A stretch of DNA of 64,000 nt from the NCBI GenBank assembly GCA_003344405.1, contig NOWV01000014.1, forward strand, positions 124,001-188,000. The letters run 5' to 3'. The position numbers were made by a program, and so were the translations under genes. The stretch is from Trichoplax sp. H2. Its lineage: Eukaryota > Placozoa > Uniplacotomia > Trichoplacea. Below are positions 12,340-25,565 of the stretch, piece after piece (within the stretch, counting starts at the first letter, position 1; every line of letters begins with the position of its first letter). The notes beneath the pieces were generated by a model. That model made no database searches. It saw nothing but the letters and a program-made list of their open reading frames with translations, and was not told where the DNA came from.

Positions 12340-13690
12340 CGATCGAGAGGATGCAATCTGTATGCAGTATGAAATGGAAATTGATTCATCATTTGACTAT
12401 CGAATGATGGGTGGGGAGATGGTATTTGATTCCTCCTGCAAATGGCCGAATAATAATTATTAATTAGTAGAAGTGAATAACAAGAACGGCTAAGGATGAG
12501 ATCGTTAAAAGGTCCATATCTATTAGGGCCGTGGGCATGATGGGGGATTGTATTCAATTCCTCCTGCAAATGGCCGAATAATAATTAATTAATAGAAGTG
12601 AACTACAAGAACAGCTAAGGATGAGATCGTTAAAAGGTCCCTACCTATTAGGGCCTTAGGCATAATGAGGGATTGTATTCAATTCCTCATGCAAATGGCC
12701 GAATAATAATTAATAAATAGAAGCGAACAACAAGAACAGCTACGGATGAGATCGTTAAAAGGTCCCCTATCTATTAGGGCCGTAGGCATGGCTTGATATG
12801 AAATTAGAGATGCAATCTCTTGCAAAATGTGCAATTTATTAGCAGCATGAAATAGGAATCGATCAATAGCTTTATCGCCTGGCGGTAATTGAATGCGTAT
12901 AATATTGACAAAAAAAGTAGCCAACAACTACTAAAGCTGAGATTGCAAAAACCCACTGTCAGATNNNNNNNNNNNNNNNNNNNNGCTAAGGATGAGATCG
13001 TTAAAAGGTCCCTATCTATTAGGGCCGTGGGCATGATGGGGGATTGTATTCAATTCCTCCTGCAAATGGCCGAATAATATTCATTAATAGAAGTGAACTA
13101 CAAGAACAGCTAAGGATGAGATCGTTAAAAGGTCCCTATCTATTAGGGCCGTGGGCATGATGAGGGATTGTATTCAATTCCTCATGCAAATGGCCGAATA
13201 ATAATTCATTAATAGAAGTGAACTACAAGAACAGCTAAGGATGAGATCGTTAAAAGGTCCCCTATCTATTAGGGCCGTGGGCATGATGGGGGATTGTATT
13301 GAATTCCTCCTGCAAATGGCCAAATAATAATTAATGAATAGAAGTGAACAACAAGAACAGCTACGGATGAGATCGTTAAAAGGTCCCCTATCTATTAGGG
13401 CCGTAGGCATGGCTTGATATGAAATTAGAGATGCAATCTCTTGCAAAAATGTGCAATTTATTAGCAGTATGAAATAGGAATCGATCAATAGCTTTATCGC
13501 CTGGCGGTAATTGAATGCGTATAATATTGACAAAAAAAGTAGCCAACAACTGCTAAAGCTGAGATTGCAAAAACCCACTGTCAGATACGCCTGCTATAAA
13601 ATTAGATCAACACTACCTACAAAAGTATGCAATCGATTGACAGTAGGAATTAGCAACCGATCGATGATTCTATTTTCAAATGGCAATAGT
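12340..13690. repeat. Satellite array, ~124-bp units in a ~622-bp higher-order repeat
   Basis: Seven copies of a unit marked by GGATGAGATCGTTAAAAGG start near 12494, 12619, 12743, 12990, 13114, 13239 and 13366, so the period is 124-127 bp. The units fall into a group of three and a group of four. Each group is followed by the same ~178-bp non-unit segment (12787-12964 and 13409-13586, starting ATGGCTTGATATGAAATTAG), giving a higher-order period of about 622 bp. Looser copies of the segment flank the array near 12345-12400 and 13630-13690. Short open frames across the array simply repeat with the unit and are not credible genes. Confidence 0.9.
12965..12984. other. Assembly gap (20 N)
   Basis: A run of 20 N lies exactly where the first higher-order repeat passes into the next unit. 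A fixed-length gap inside a near-identical array suggests that its true length is unknown and the array may be collapsed. Confidence 0.98.
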
Positions 13691-16157
13691 TAGTCCAACC
13701 CCTCTCCTGCATAGGATGCTATCATGACAAAGCAGATGCTTGTCTTGGGCGTTGATCATTCCTACCTATATAGGTAGCTGTGAGTCATTGCATACTCTCC
13801 CTACTCACTTAGAGAATGATGGCTAAGAGCACAGGAACTAGCTGGTAGAAAGGTGTGACGGAATCGTAGGCTGTTCAATCCATCAGCCCTGTAATGATTC
13901 AATGAAACACCATTCTATTGATTTCTACACTTTGTGATTTGCCTTAATTAAGAGACTGGACCATATGTTCACCATGACGTGTTGTCATGAATAATCATAT
14001 TGCTACGGTCATGGTAAAACTAAATGATGACATGAGCTATTTTTAGTCCTGTAAATGATTCTAAAAACTCTGAGCTGAAATAAACACTGCAACTTCTCAT
14101 TTGTTAACACCGTGACAATAAGTAGAGATAGCAAGAGACTACCGTGTTACTGGGTGATATTTTCCATCAAAATCTATCAATAGATCAATCTTTAAAATAA
14201 TGCAAGTAAGCCAGTGATTCAGAATGCTGCACTAAATATTGAGATTTTAGCTTAACGAACGCGTTACTCAAGCAAAAAATAGCTTAATCCATCACAAAGT
14301 AAAGCGTCATGATTAATAGCTTAAAATGAATATGGCCAATTGGTCATGTATACTACTAATAATTATAATCTAATGGACAGCGTCCTTATTCATCAATTTC
14401 CATTACTTGCATTTCATTCGTGATTAGACAGATTGCACCATATGACTTCTTAGCGTTGCTATGGCTTATAATCATGTACTAGGCAGAATTATATGAATAG
14501 AAGTTGTAACTATCTTCGATATTCACCATATGACTTCTCAGCCCTACTGTAGATTATAACCGTATAGTAGACGTTATTACATGAACAAAAGTTATAATTT
14601 CATTCGATATTGTCCGCTTACTGTACAATTACTGGGCAGCTACTTGACTAACTAATGATCTTAAAAAGTAGGTCAACACCAAAGACACTTAACTAGAACG
14701 AATCAGAAATACATATTTTTAAATTCCATATTTAAAATATAGATTAAGTAAATGAGAAATTTCTATAGCAAAGCTCCTCCGTTCGCAAGATTTCCTATAT
14801 AGTTGTAATCAGTTTAAAAATAATAATTATAATCTGTTACTGCGGAATTGTAGAAATATCAACATAAAGAAGAGAATACGCGATCATATATTAAGCAATA
14901 GTACCCACATGAAATAGTAAGTAAAATTGCATATTTCGCTACTGTAACATAAAAAACGTAGCTTGCCATAAATTTTATGAATAGGTTAAAATTTTTAAAG
15001 CTAACTAACTGTTGCTAATATCTATTCTAGAACAGAGACATATACAGGGGCATTCTATATGAAATCTTGCGCTATTTTAAATGTCTTATCCTATTAAATT
15101 TTCGATTTGTTAGACTGATTCCTATCTGTAGAGCTTACCGCTTCGCTAATAATTATATTATTACATTTTAGAGTATACTCTAGCAAAATGTAGTATATAA
15201 ATAGTTCAGGATATAAATAGATCATTCTAAACGGATTTTATGCTTTAATTATTTTACTATATTATTCAGGATTTAACTCGTAAACTATTGCTTCTGATCA
15301 TAATATACTGATACTATCCTTACAAAACTGTTGCAATGAATATATGTTATATAGAAAATGTACTATAATAAAAGATTACTCCGGAATGATTCAGCATAAT
15401 GTTACCATTGAGTAAATTAGTGTACAATAACTGTGCTACTTTGTATCATCTTATGATTTATGCGATATAATTGATCTTAACATATTGAGCTAAAACACTT
15501 CAGTATGCTTAGTAGTACATCATCTACAATATTTTACTTTACTGGTTAATTCGATCATACTACCAGTAGCTATTAAATTTTGATTTTCACTATTCAAATC
15601 TTGCCATCCTAAAGAAGCAATGGTGTGTGATTACATAAGCATATATTTTACTATCAGATAGAAATAAGCTATTGTTATGATGATTCTAATTAGAACCCAT
15701 GATTAAGTTGTTATTGTCATCAAGTGATAATAAAATGTTTGCTCTCATTCAGAATGTTTGATATAGACTATTGTTCAAGTTGACATCAGCAACAGGAAAC
15801 ATCTACGTCAGTTGAGATTGATTCAGGCCTAATTAATTTCTATAATAAAAAGGGTGTCTAATTTATCCTAACCTACTTGCTTTTCTAACTAGATTAGCCA
15901 TAGTAAAGAGCGTGCGCTTTTCCAAAAATTACTATCATAGCTGTAGTAGGTTAGAAGTTGATCTTACTTAGCTAGACGATTGCTGGCATTTCCTACCATT
16001 ATTTTCCTCATTGATGTATCAGATCGTATCTTATTGAAAAGAAGGAGTTATATTACAACGATTATTGAACCTGCCTACCGGACAGAATAACTCGATCTTA
16101 GATTAACTATCACTACTTTGTTCATTTTAGCTGACTGATATTTTCCTATCTATCATC
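13691..16157. other. Intergenic, decayed repeats; KirL-1 promoter side
   Basis: No gene is visible in about 2.5 kb. A tandem duplication of roughly 95-105 bp lies at 14431-14615; both copies carry CACCATATGACTTCT, a later GATTATAA or GCTTATAA, and AAGTTgTAA. The last few hundred bases should hold the KirL-1 promoter, but no motif shared with the other KirL genes was recognised. Confidence 0.4.
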
Positions 16158-18080
16158 ATGGTTTTAGATGCAATAAGTGAAAATCAAACTGAATCAACTT
16201 TTCAACGTCGTAATAGTTGGCCACTTATTGAAGTACAGCAACAAGATAATTACAATCAAGAAGGTAATCTATGTCGGCTAACAACAAAACAACGGCGTAT
16301 CTTACGTGATTTCCGACGACTATCACAAGCAGTCGTTAGTATCCCCAAGAAGGATTCTCTTAAAAAATCCTATCAATCAATTCATTATGTTGCCGCTAGA
16401 GTAGGAGGAATAGCTAAAAAATGTATAGGGTTTTTATTTCAATATGTATGGGATATTGTTTCGGCAGATTATGCTTATATTTCAGAACGTGCCGATTTAG
16501 AAGGGAGTTCTGCTATGGATTCTTCTTTAGCCAATCTGTTGAAAAATGTTCGCTATGAAAATTATCAATTACGATTAGGCGATGATTTGTATGGAAACAT
16601 TGTTCGTATGCCGTGGAGTTATATCTTTAGCCTGATTGCGGCGGCTTATTTAGCTGTTAGTATAATCTTCACCTTTGCTTATTTCGTAGCCGATATTCTC
16701 GATCTGGATCTGTCTTCTTCAATTTGGCAATGGTTTGTTTATAGCTTATCGACAACAACGTGTTTAGGTTCAGACAGTCTTGATTCCGATCGTGTCCATC
16801 TTTTCATCTTATTGATTGCTAACTCGCAAGCATTTGTATCCCAATTATTATTAGCATTTGTCACTGGAATCGTTTTTGCTCGTTTTTCTCGAGGACGTAG
16901 TCAAATTCGCTTTGCTGATAAGTTAACAATAAACCCAGTCAATGGTATCGACTGTTTGCAAGGCAGATTAACTCCATGTCGGCCACGATTTGGTGTTATT
17001 GATTGTAATTTAAGGTTATTCGTTTCCAGACCATATCAGAGTAAAGAAGGAGAGCACGGTGTAAGGACTAAGTAAGTATGTCTATACTCGATGATGGTCT
17101 TAGTGTTACAAAGATTAGTATCATTTTTCCCCTAAGCTATCGCATATTTGACACCGATCGTTATCAGGAATCCCACAATTTAATTAATAAAATAGCATGG
17201 CTTTATTAATGTTATCTAGTTGGCATAGGATCAAGAAAATTGCACTTTGTTCTTTAAATAAATGGAATAGAAGAGTTCATTTAATATGTACAATTCCAAA
17301 TTGTAGACAAAAATGGCCAATTCTTAGCAATTTCATGCTAGAAAACATAATTATTAAAGCCTCTAGCAATTATAACTACAATTAACAAAATAAATTTAAA
17401 ACATAGGAAACTAATCCTTTCTTAATTGCTTACTATGAAGGCAAGTTCCTCTTTTAACTGAAACTCTACCAGCCATGTCAATAATGTTAAAGTTTACTCA
17501 TCGATTAGACGAATCTAGTGAAATTCGCCAAGCAATGGAATTGGGTGAAGATTATTATTTGTCTATTACTATTACTGGGGTGGATGCTTGTACTTTAAAT
17601 CCTATCTTTGATGTGAGAAGATATAAAGCCAACGATATCATAAAGTTAGTTTTACTACTACTATTAACCTAAATATACGAAAACAAATGTGTGTATATAT
17701 ATAAGTATAGAGAACACAATATAATCTTTTCTAAATCGTTAAATAATGCATTCCACGACGAAAGAAAAAATTTTTCGAGTTAATGCGTCTTTTATATTAT
17801 TTCTGACCTTGTTGAGATTCATATACTAATAGTAGGTAATATTAGATTCATAAGTAAATTACCTTAAGTATTTAGCAATTTAGCTATTATGTATGTCCGA
17901 CTTATTTCCTACTGTTTCTTCGATAGAAATTATAGATTTATCGATATGATTGAAAAGGTGAAACCGGAGCCTGGATTATCTCTATGCCATTCTAAAACCG
18001 TAATCGATTTCAATAAATTAAATAAAGTAACTCCTATAAAAGAGCCCAGCGAAAGTGACGATAAAGATAAAATGGACTAA
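16158..18080 (+). CDS. KirL-1: Kir-fold channel with filter CLGSD in place of TIGYG
   Basis: Three exons join in phase: 16158-17071, 17441-17644 and 17927-18080, giving 423 residues. Order of parts: a polar N-terminus with RRNSWP (17-22); a hydrophobic segment at about 88-105; KNVRYENYQLRLGDDLYGN as the slide-helix region (129-147); TM1 at about 153-178; pore loop FVYSLSTTTCLGSD (193-206); TM2 at about 213-240, ending FARFSR; then the Kir C-terminal domain, with DCLQGRL, RPYQSKEGEHGVRT, KFTHRLDESS and DACTLNPIFDVRRY, closing with RFIDMIE and DFNKLN. These match the Kir segments that contain RDG..CL..R, EGE, ITHVIDE, EATG..C and the final hydrophobic-acidic strand. The pore spacing equals that of human Kir2.1, but TIGYG reads CLGSD (202-206), and the position of the TM2 rectification acid is Leu232. 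It should assemble as a tetramer in the membrane. K+ selectivity cannot be assumed. Confidence 0.88.
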
Positions 18081-20211
18081 CAATAATCATTATTGAACAT
18101 GCGAACAAAATTTAACGAAATGAAAAATTATACCAATCTGCTTGGACAAAATAGTATTAGATATTAAATCAATTGCTTGGTTTTAATCAAAGGGAAGGAT
18201 CTGATGAAGACCCGGATAAAAAGTGATGTCTATGCAATAAATGAATATCTTCAATCGTCTTTTGCTTTGTATCTACACACAAAGCCTGATTTATACTTCG
18301 AGAGTGGCCACATCGAATACGAAAGATAAAATAAAATTGAATTTTCTACCAAATCAATTGTATAGAAAATCAGAACAGTATTTGATTGCTGCTCTAATAA
18401 TTTTATTTCTTATATGTATCTATCATACCATATAGAAAAAAATTTGCCACATCAGTGAGTAATTTACTGCACAAAGATAATTAAGAATTTTGCATATATT
18501 CTCTTCCGAATTCTGATCAATGTGAAACGTTAACTGAATTTGGCATTTTTAGGCCCGATATTAGCAATAAGACATTAAAGTTTACGTTAATCATGAATAC
18601 GGGTAGCATTAAATCACATTCATCGTTGTAGCATATTTGATTAGAATCTATTTATTTGTGTCATTAGTAATGATGATTTACAACAGAAATGCTTATGACT
18701 AGTAGCCAGGACAAATGTTAACTTAGTGGCATTGGTTATTCAATATCAGCTAAAAATACGTCAATTTTTATTAATAAGGATAATATAAATCATATTTATC
18801 AATCTACTGTATTCAGGTATTAAATTATTTATTCGCGTTCTTGGCAACGATGATAAATAAAGAGATAACTATGCAAAAAAAGTATTATTAAAAATTAAAC
18901 TTCCAAAAGCTAGCTATGAAATCTAGGTCGGAATTAATATGAATAGATGAATCTTCTAACAATGTGATGCATAACTAATTATTTCTAGACGAGAGATATA
19001 AAAATTTAACTCTTACACGGTATTATATGACAATATTAGTAGCTACAGCAGACTACAAAGATTGTATATATATACCTATGTTATACATCTATAAAATAGA
19101 TAAATCGTTACAGCAGCTATTGAGTAGAATTAATCATTTCTATATAGAGAAAGAGCTTTACCATGGTTATAAAAGAACTTATTATTCGCTCAAGAAATGA
19201 TGATAACTAGCTTAATTAGCAACGTTGCTATTGCTTAAGGTATTAATTAAGCACGATAAAAGTCGGAATCAAGCTATCATGAATGAATATGAATATCAAT
19301 TGTAATAGTAATTAATTGCAATCTAATGCCATAGATGATAACTTGCTGATAGAACGGTCAAATTGTAGCTGTTTAGCTACTTTAACAGTCAAATGTCATG
19401 GGTCTAATTACCGAGAGAAACCAATAAAATACATAGAAAAGCAAATAGTTTCTTATCTCATATCACGCTAATTAAATTAAACTACCGTACATTGAATCGG
19501 TTATTGGTATAATCCCAATTGTGCAGTTATCAAGATCTCCAATTACGTGTACCCTATCAAACTGGAAATAGTTAATAGTTATCAACTAATTTCTATAAAA
19601 TAAATTACAACTGGTGCCCGTAGCTGTCATCTATTTTAATAATACAATTCCCATGCTATGAGTACCACATAGCGAGACATTCTACCGCTATCGGACTGTA
19701 ATAAAGAAACCATGATATAGTTCGAATTTACTAGTGTACTAGATGAATGACCGCCAATATAATTTACGACAATGAATAAATTTATTGTTAAGAAATAGAT
19801 AATTATCTAAAAATAATAGTTAAATGGTCTCCCATAATAATAATTTCTTGGTAACATCTTCTCGTAATGATAGGACTTGCTATTACATGACCCTCAATCG
19901 CGTTAGTTTAATAACATTTCGGTAAACGATTATTTGATTTCCTGTTTTCATAGCCACGTATCGATGCTACTATTTGACTACTTTATCTGTAACAATCCAT
20001 TGTAAATTAAGTTCATGTTATTCTTTCTATAATTTGTCTGCCTAATATTGACATCGACTGAGATAATTCCATCTTGATAAAAGTATCATTTCCTGTTTAA
20101 TAGGTCTTAGCATATGTAATTCATATCATTTGTTGTCAAATCGGTGGAAAGAAAACGAATCGTTTCTTCACTCACTTACAAAAATCACAATACTAGCCGA
20201 ATACATTACAA
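18081..20211. other. Intergenic between KirL-1 and KirL-2
   Basis: About 2.1 kb of AT-rich sequence with no recognisable exon. The 64-codon frame 18241-18435 ends in a hydrophobic stretch but has no support from the other KirL 3' flanks. The promoter of KirL-2 must lie at the right end. Confidence 0.4.
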
Positions 20212-21911
20212 ATGGCCGTCAATTTATCTAGTTCTGATCACCATCTTACTCAATATGAACGAATAAGGCGTCGACTTAGTTTGCCTAATTTTCAACAAGA
20301 TCCCATCGGTGATTCTATTCATCCTTCCGATCTAATTTCAAGTCAAAATCAACACCGATTTGGGCGTCATTATCGACGTGTATCCGTCGCTATGAGTAGA
20401 ATATCGGAAAGAGATTCAATTCAGAACAGTTTACGAGCAATCAGAAACATGATTTCTGCCATATACCAATTTATCAAGAAATGGATCATGGTGATTATTC
20501 AGCACGCTTGGGATATCATTTGTTTGAACTATGCGACTATGTCTGAACGTGCTGATCTTGAGGGACGATCGGCTATGGATTCCTTTTTAATTAAAATTCT
20601 AAAAAATGTCCGCTATCAAAATTATCAAATTCGGTTAGCTGATGATTTATATGGTAATATTATTCGCATGCCTTGGAGTTACATCTTTGGATTAATCGCT
20701 ATGATGTATTTATTTATTAGCGTTCTATTTACATTTACTTATGTAGCCGTTGATAGTCTTGATCTTCATTTGGGTTATTCATTTTGGCACTGGTTTGTCT
20801 TTAGTTTATCAACTACAACATGCCTTGGCTTAAGTAATCTCGATGCTGATCATGTTCATATCGGCATCTTGTTAATTGCTAACTTCCAAGCATTTATATC
20901 TCAACTATTACTAGCCTTCATAACTGGTATCGTATTTGCTCGTTTCTCACGAAGACGAAGTCAAATTCGATTTGCTGAAAAGTTGATTATAAATCAGATG
21001 GATGGTATTGATTGCATTCAAGGACGATTAACTCCACATCGGCCTCGATTTGGTATTTTTGATTGTAACATTCGATTGTATTTAAATCAGCCCTACGTTA
21101 CTAAAGAAGGAGAATGTGGACTTAGGACAATGTAAGAATTAATTTTCGCTCTATGTTAATGGAAGCCATGTTTAAAAGTTTCAAAGGGAGCGTTTACGAT
21201 TTTACTTGATTTGTTGATGATAGGCAACTCTACAGTAGCAATAGTAATTTCTTTTCATTAATTATACAAAGTATTAAATATTTTACATTCATTTTTCTAC
21301 TATCATTAGCTAAAATTTACTTCGTTATGAACGAAATGATATCGTTGATCACAATAGTTGTTTGATTGGACTTATGAAAGGCAATGACTAAAAATAATGT
21401 CTAATCTTACTATTCTAGAGAGGTTCCATTATTGATAAATAATGTCCCAACCATGGCTATCATGATGAAGTTTACCCATCGATTAGATGAATCTAGTGCA
21501 ATCAGAAAAATGATGATAGACCCTAACAGTGATTTTAGTTTAATAGCAACTCTCTCAGGTGTTGATGCTTGTACTCTAAATCCAATTTTTGACGTTAAAA
21601 GATACCATCGAGCTGATATCAAAAGGTGAGCTATACTTTATTATTCTTTTTAAACTTTAAATTATTAATATTTAGATATAAATTGAATTTGAAATTAGAT
21701 AAATTGACATTCTTTTAATATTATAATCATATAATAACGTTATTTTTACGGGATCATTTGTATTAGAGATCACAGGTTTGTTGACATGTTGGAAAGAATT
21801 TATACGAGTGAAACCGAAAGTGAAGTTCACATCGATCTCAATAAATTAGATCAAATCATACCAGATCAAAATGGAATTGAGAAAGCGAAGGATAAACAAA
21901 CTAAAGCATAA
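20212..21911 (+). CDS. KirL-2: Kir-fold channel with filter CLGLS
   Basis: Exons 20212-21131, 21419-21625 and 21767-21911 join in phase to 423 residues. The N-terminus carries RRRLSLP. A hydrophobic stretch at about 86-104 (FIKKWIMVIIQHAWDIICL) precedes SERADLEG and the slide-helix motif RLADDLYGNIIRMPW. TM1 is at about 154-180. The pore reads FVFSLSTTTCLGLS, with C204 L205 G206 L207 S208 at the filter positions. TM2 holds FQAFISQLLLAFITG, with Leu234 where Kir2.1 has Asp172. The C-terminal domain keeps IRFAEKLII, GIDCIQGRL, TKEGE and MKFTHRLDESS, and ends with FVDMLER and HIDLNKL. It is the only member of the cluster with no acidic residue in the filter (Leu-Ser replaces Tyr-Gly). It is closest to KirL-1 and KirL-3 in sequence. 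Confidence 0.88.
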
Positions 21912-24900
21912 AATAATAATCGACCTGAATTTCTACCTTGGATAAGCATACTATCGTAATAATCTCTTCTGCTAATTATAATTATTACTACACTCTTACT
22001 GCATAATCTTAATTTTTATCCTATATTACACAAAAATTACAATCTAGTAATTACGTCCAATAATATTGAAAATTTATTTCAACTGCTTATTATTGAAGAC
22101 ATTGAAGAAATTCCTATGGTTTAAATAAATAATTCGAAAAATTCCATCATTTTGTAATATGCAACTTTAGATACGCAGTTTGGTTTAGAGTTCATTTCTT
22201 TGAAACTAAAAACCAAATAAATACTATTATTAATAAATTATGTAACATTTAAATCACGCCAGAAATGAGATAATGAAGTAATTCAATTGTCATTTTTAAT
22301 TGGCATGAAGAACCATTTCCAATATCAACCAATAGGTCAAGATTTTCCTATATTTTAAATACTTTGTGCAATGCTACCGTTTGGTAATAGCCCAGTAGAA
22401 TAAGGTGCTTTATATCTAGAGCTTATGCCATCGAAATTGAAAGTAAAATTTCACCGATAGCAAACAAAAACTGAAGAAATTTCTAATATTAAAAGAAATA
22501 TGAATTTAAAATATCTAATAGTTCTCTCAATGGTATTGAAGACTTATTTCTAAACATATTATTTCTGAAATCTTTTAAAAGAATTTCTCCATCTTTTAAA
22601 CACTTTGAAGAGCTCTTTCATTTTGTAATTACCAAGTTGAATGCCTCACTTTATATCTAGAGCTTGCAACCATAAAACTGAAAACTATGTTTCTATTAGT
22701 TACAATCCATTGAAAAACTAGAGCAACTATTGGAATTAGGAAAAGCCAAGGCTAAAGTAAGCTAATGGATGGAAAAGCTATACCATGGTTGAGTAGCAAT
22801 CTTGACTGATGTCGCTGCTATCCCTTGAAATATTTATTACTATTTAACACAGCATGAATCTCATATGTATCCTAATCTATACCAATTTTTTCAATTTTCT
22901 AGTTATACTGATGGCATTAAAAAATTTTCTGTCTATACTTTAAAGAGCTCTATTAGTCTATTATAGTCAAAGAAGGCCCGTGGCATCGAGTGATGTGGCC
23001 TGCTATTCTGTATCATCTACAATACCAAAAGATTATACTGTGATCGCTATCATTTTTGTAAGTGCCGAATTAGGGAAAGCATATTACATTTATCTTGCCT
23101 ATTACTATATGACAGATACCGGCAAGGCTAAAAGATTTCGCTGAAGACGTTATCATTCTGTAATTATCGAATTAGGGTAGCATATCACACCTATTTATCT
23201 TGTCTACAGCTTTATATCCGTCATCATTGGCAAAGTTAAAGATTCGCTAAATTCAATCCAATTTCTTTATTTAATACTTTATAAATATAAAGTAACGTGT
23301 AAAGCTAATATACAAGGTAATCATCAATCCTTTTAAAAAATTGACGATAAAAGCAATGATATAACAACAATAGCGACAATATTATGAACAACCATCTGGT
23401 ATCAAGCAATTAATTACTATAGGAAAAATTAAAATTATCAATACTATCCTGATTTCTTCCAGGAATAACTAAGAGCATTTTGCAATACCATAACCAGTCT
23501 ATTAAACGACATGGAAATGAAAGCTGACAAAAAATACAATTAGCCACTCGGTATAAAATTGACGAGCTCGAAATTCCCAACTTTTCCCTGTAAATTGATC
23601 ATTAAAATTGCGTATGTTAATGGTCTGGTATCAGTCCAGATATAAGTATTGTAATTAATCATGAATAGAATATGTCAGTAACTGCTTATTTATGAAACTG
23701 TTTCGTATAGCAAATGGCGCAGAATCTGTATCTTGATGATTCTATGGAACATAATTTCATTCGATTGTTTGCAAGTTATTTCTGATTGGTACGAACACTA
23801 GACGGCTAATTGCCTAAGCTATTGTTACCTATAGGACTATAAAAAATCTATAGACTATATCAATAGCTTAATTTTAAAATTATTATAATAAATATAATGT
23901 GATCTTTATCCAAATACATCTATACAATGTTAATTTCAATCGCTGGAAATATAAGAATAGTAACTGCAAATAATTCTATCACTTCAGACAGCAATTGATC
24001 GAATTTACCAGTAGCCGGTTACAGATCTGTTAAAATAGAAAATAATTATTCAGAATTATCGCTAAAAGTTTATTAAATTGAATTCTTAAAGCTTGCATAT
24101 ATTAAAAGAAGTTATTAATGAACGTGTTAGTGTAGCCATCGATAATTATGGCATTTGAATAGATTATTCAATAGCTACAAAGTTGTTAAAATTAAGAAAA
24201 ACTTTCCTGTGTTTTAATAAAATCGATTCATAAATCATATAGTAAATTCAAATCTGACAGAATTTAATGCTGCGTTAAATTTAATTACAATAAAATTTTA
24301 AACTTAAGCGTATCCATAGCAATAAGACTATTTTAGCCAAAAATTTTTGTCAATCAAAGCCAGTAAAATATTTCGATCTGAAGACATATACAAGATTCCT
24401 TAATCTTTCAGAAGATGATAATGTAGTAAATGTGTCGATTACAATTTATTATTAAACACATCAGTAAGAAGTCTTAAGGTTGCCCTTTGAGAAGTAAACA
24501 GTATGTTTTTACATGAATTTAAGTAACTAATATCCATAATTGCAAGTAGTGGAGTGAAAAATCATGTAGTAACTCATATCTGTAACTAGTTTTGAACTTG
24601 GTTACCTGAAGGTAGCCAATCACCATCTATCCCGAAGAATTCCAGAAATTCAATTTTTAATGCTTACAAATACTAGGATGGGCTGTAACTAATAATATTT
24701 TTAATAAATGCGCTGGTAAGCACTATTTTTCAAGGCGAATTTGCGGAACTTAATATTTATCCCTCAGAAATTGAATTTGATTACCTTTAAATATTCATTC
24801 CAACGAAGACAGAACTAGTTTATTAACTAGATCATAGATTTGTGTAAATCTGCTAAAATAAATGGTAAGGATCTATCAAAATATCGTTATACAACTTAAT

Positions 24901-25565
24901 ATGTAGTCCTAAAAAAATGGTACAATTGATAATCATAGATAATCAAGCATCCAAAGGGAGACATGGTTATTGAGCAAATGGATCATTAAGTACAGTAGTA
25001 AAAAGGCATATCTATCCTTTTATATCACGACAAACTTATACAGCTTGATTTCTAGTTTTCGCCAATAGTCGAATGAGCAATCAGTAATATTCTTTCTAAC
25101 AAACATATCTCTCCTTGCCATTTTTTTCTTTATTATCCTATTTTAGCCTTAATAATGGAAAAATACCTATCAATTGAATAGACAATAAACTAACATACCA
25201 TTGACTGTAACCAGCAACGAAGATCTTACAAAATTTGTAACTGTATCATCATACTTCAATGGAGCTAACCTATGGTGACAGTAAATTTAATTATCAAATA
25301 TGAGCCTGAACTCAATAAGGTAAAAGCCCAAATACGATATCCTATACCGATATCATTTGCCTCAATACAGTAAAGCTTCACAAAATTGGTATTTCTAAAT
25401 CAACTTTACCACGATTTCATGGTCTACTTATCTTGAGCATATCGTTCTCATAGTTCACTTAAAAATTCAAGTATGAGATTATTTTGTATTACCCATAACT
25501 TATAGTACAGCATATTAGTATGCAGCAAATATTATTAAGAGCCATTTACTTCTATTTCATGCTAT
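21912..25565. other. Long intergenic stretch of decayed repeats
   Basis: No exon is recognisable in 3.6 kb. Diverged tandem pieces can be seen. CTTTATATCTAGAGCTT occurs near 22410 and 22650 with similar surroundings. A GAATTAGGG..GCATAT block recurs near 23070 and 23170, each followed by TATCTTG. No terminal inverted repeats, target duplications or transposase frame were seen in this part. Confidence 0.4.

Noticed and set aside
12804-13578. Series of open frames on minus and plus in the satellite
   Set aside because: They recur with the repeat unit, one runs through the N gap, and their sequences follow the repeat rather than any protein family.
16730-16800. Alternative filter alignment TTCLG with TIGYG, one residue deleted
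   Set aside because: The ungapped alignment from the pore helix to the TM2 Gln has exactly the Kir2.1 spacing, so a deletion is not needed. GYG is lost in either alignment.
18241-18435. 64-codon frame with a C-terminal hydrophobic stretch after KirL-1
   Set aside because: No counterpart after any other KirL gene and no recognisable features; probably chance in AT-rich sequence.
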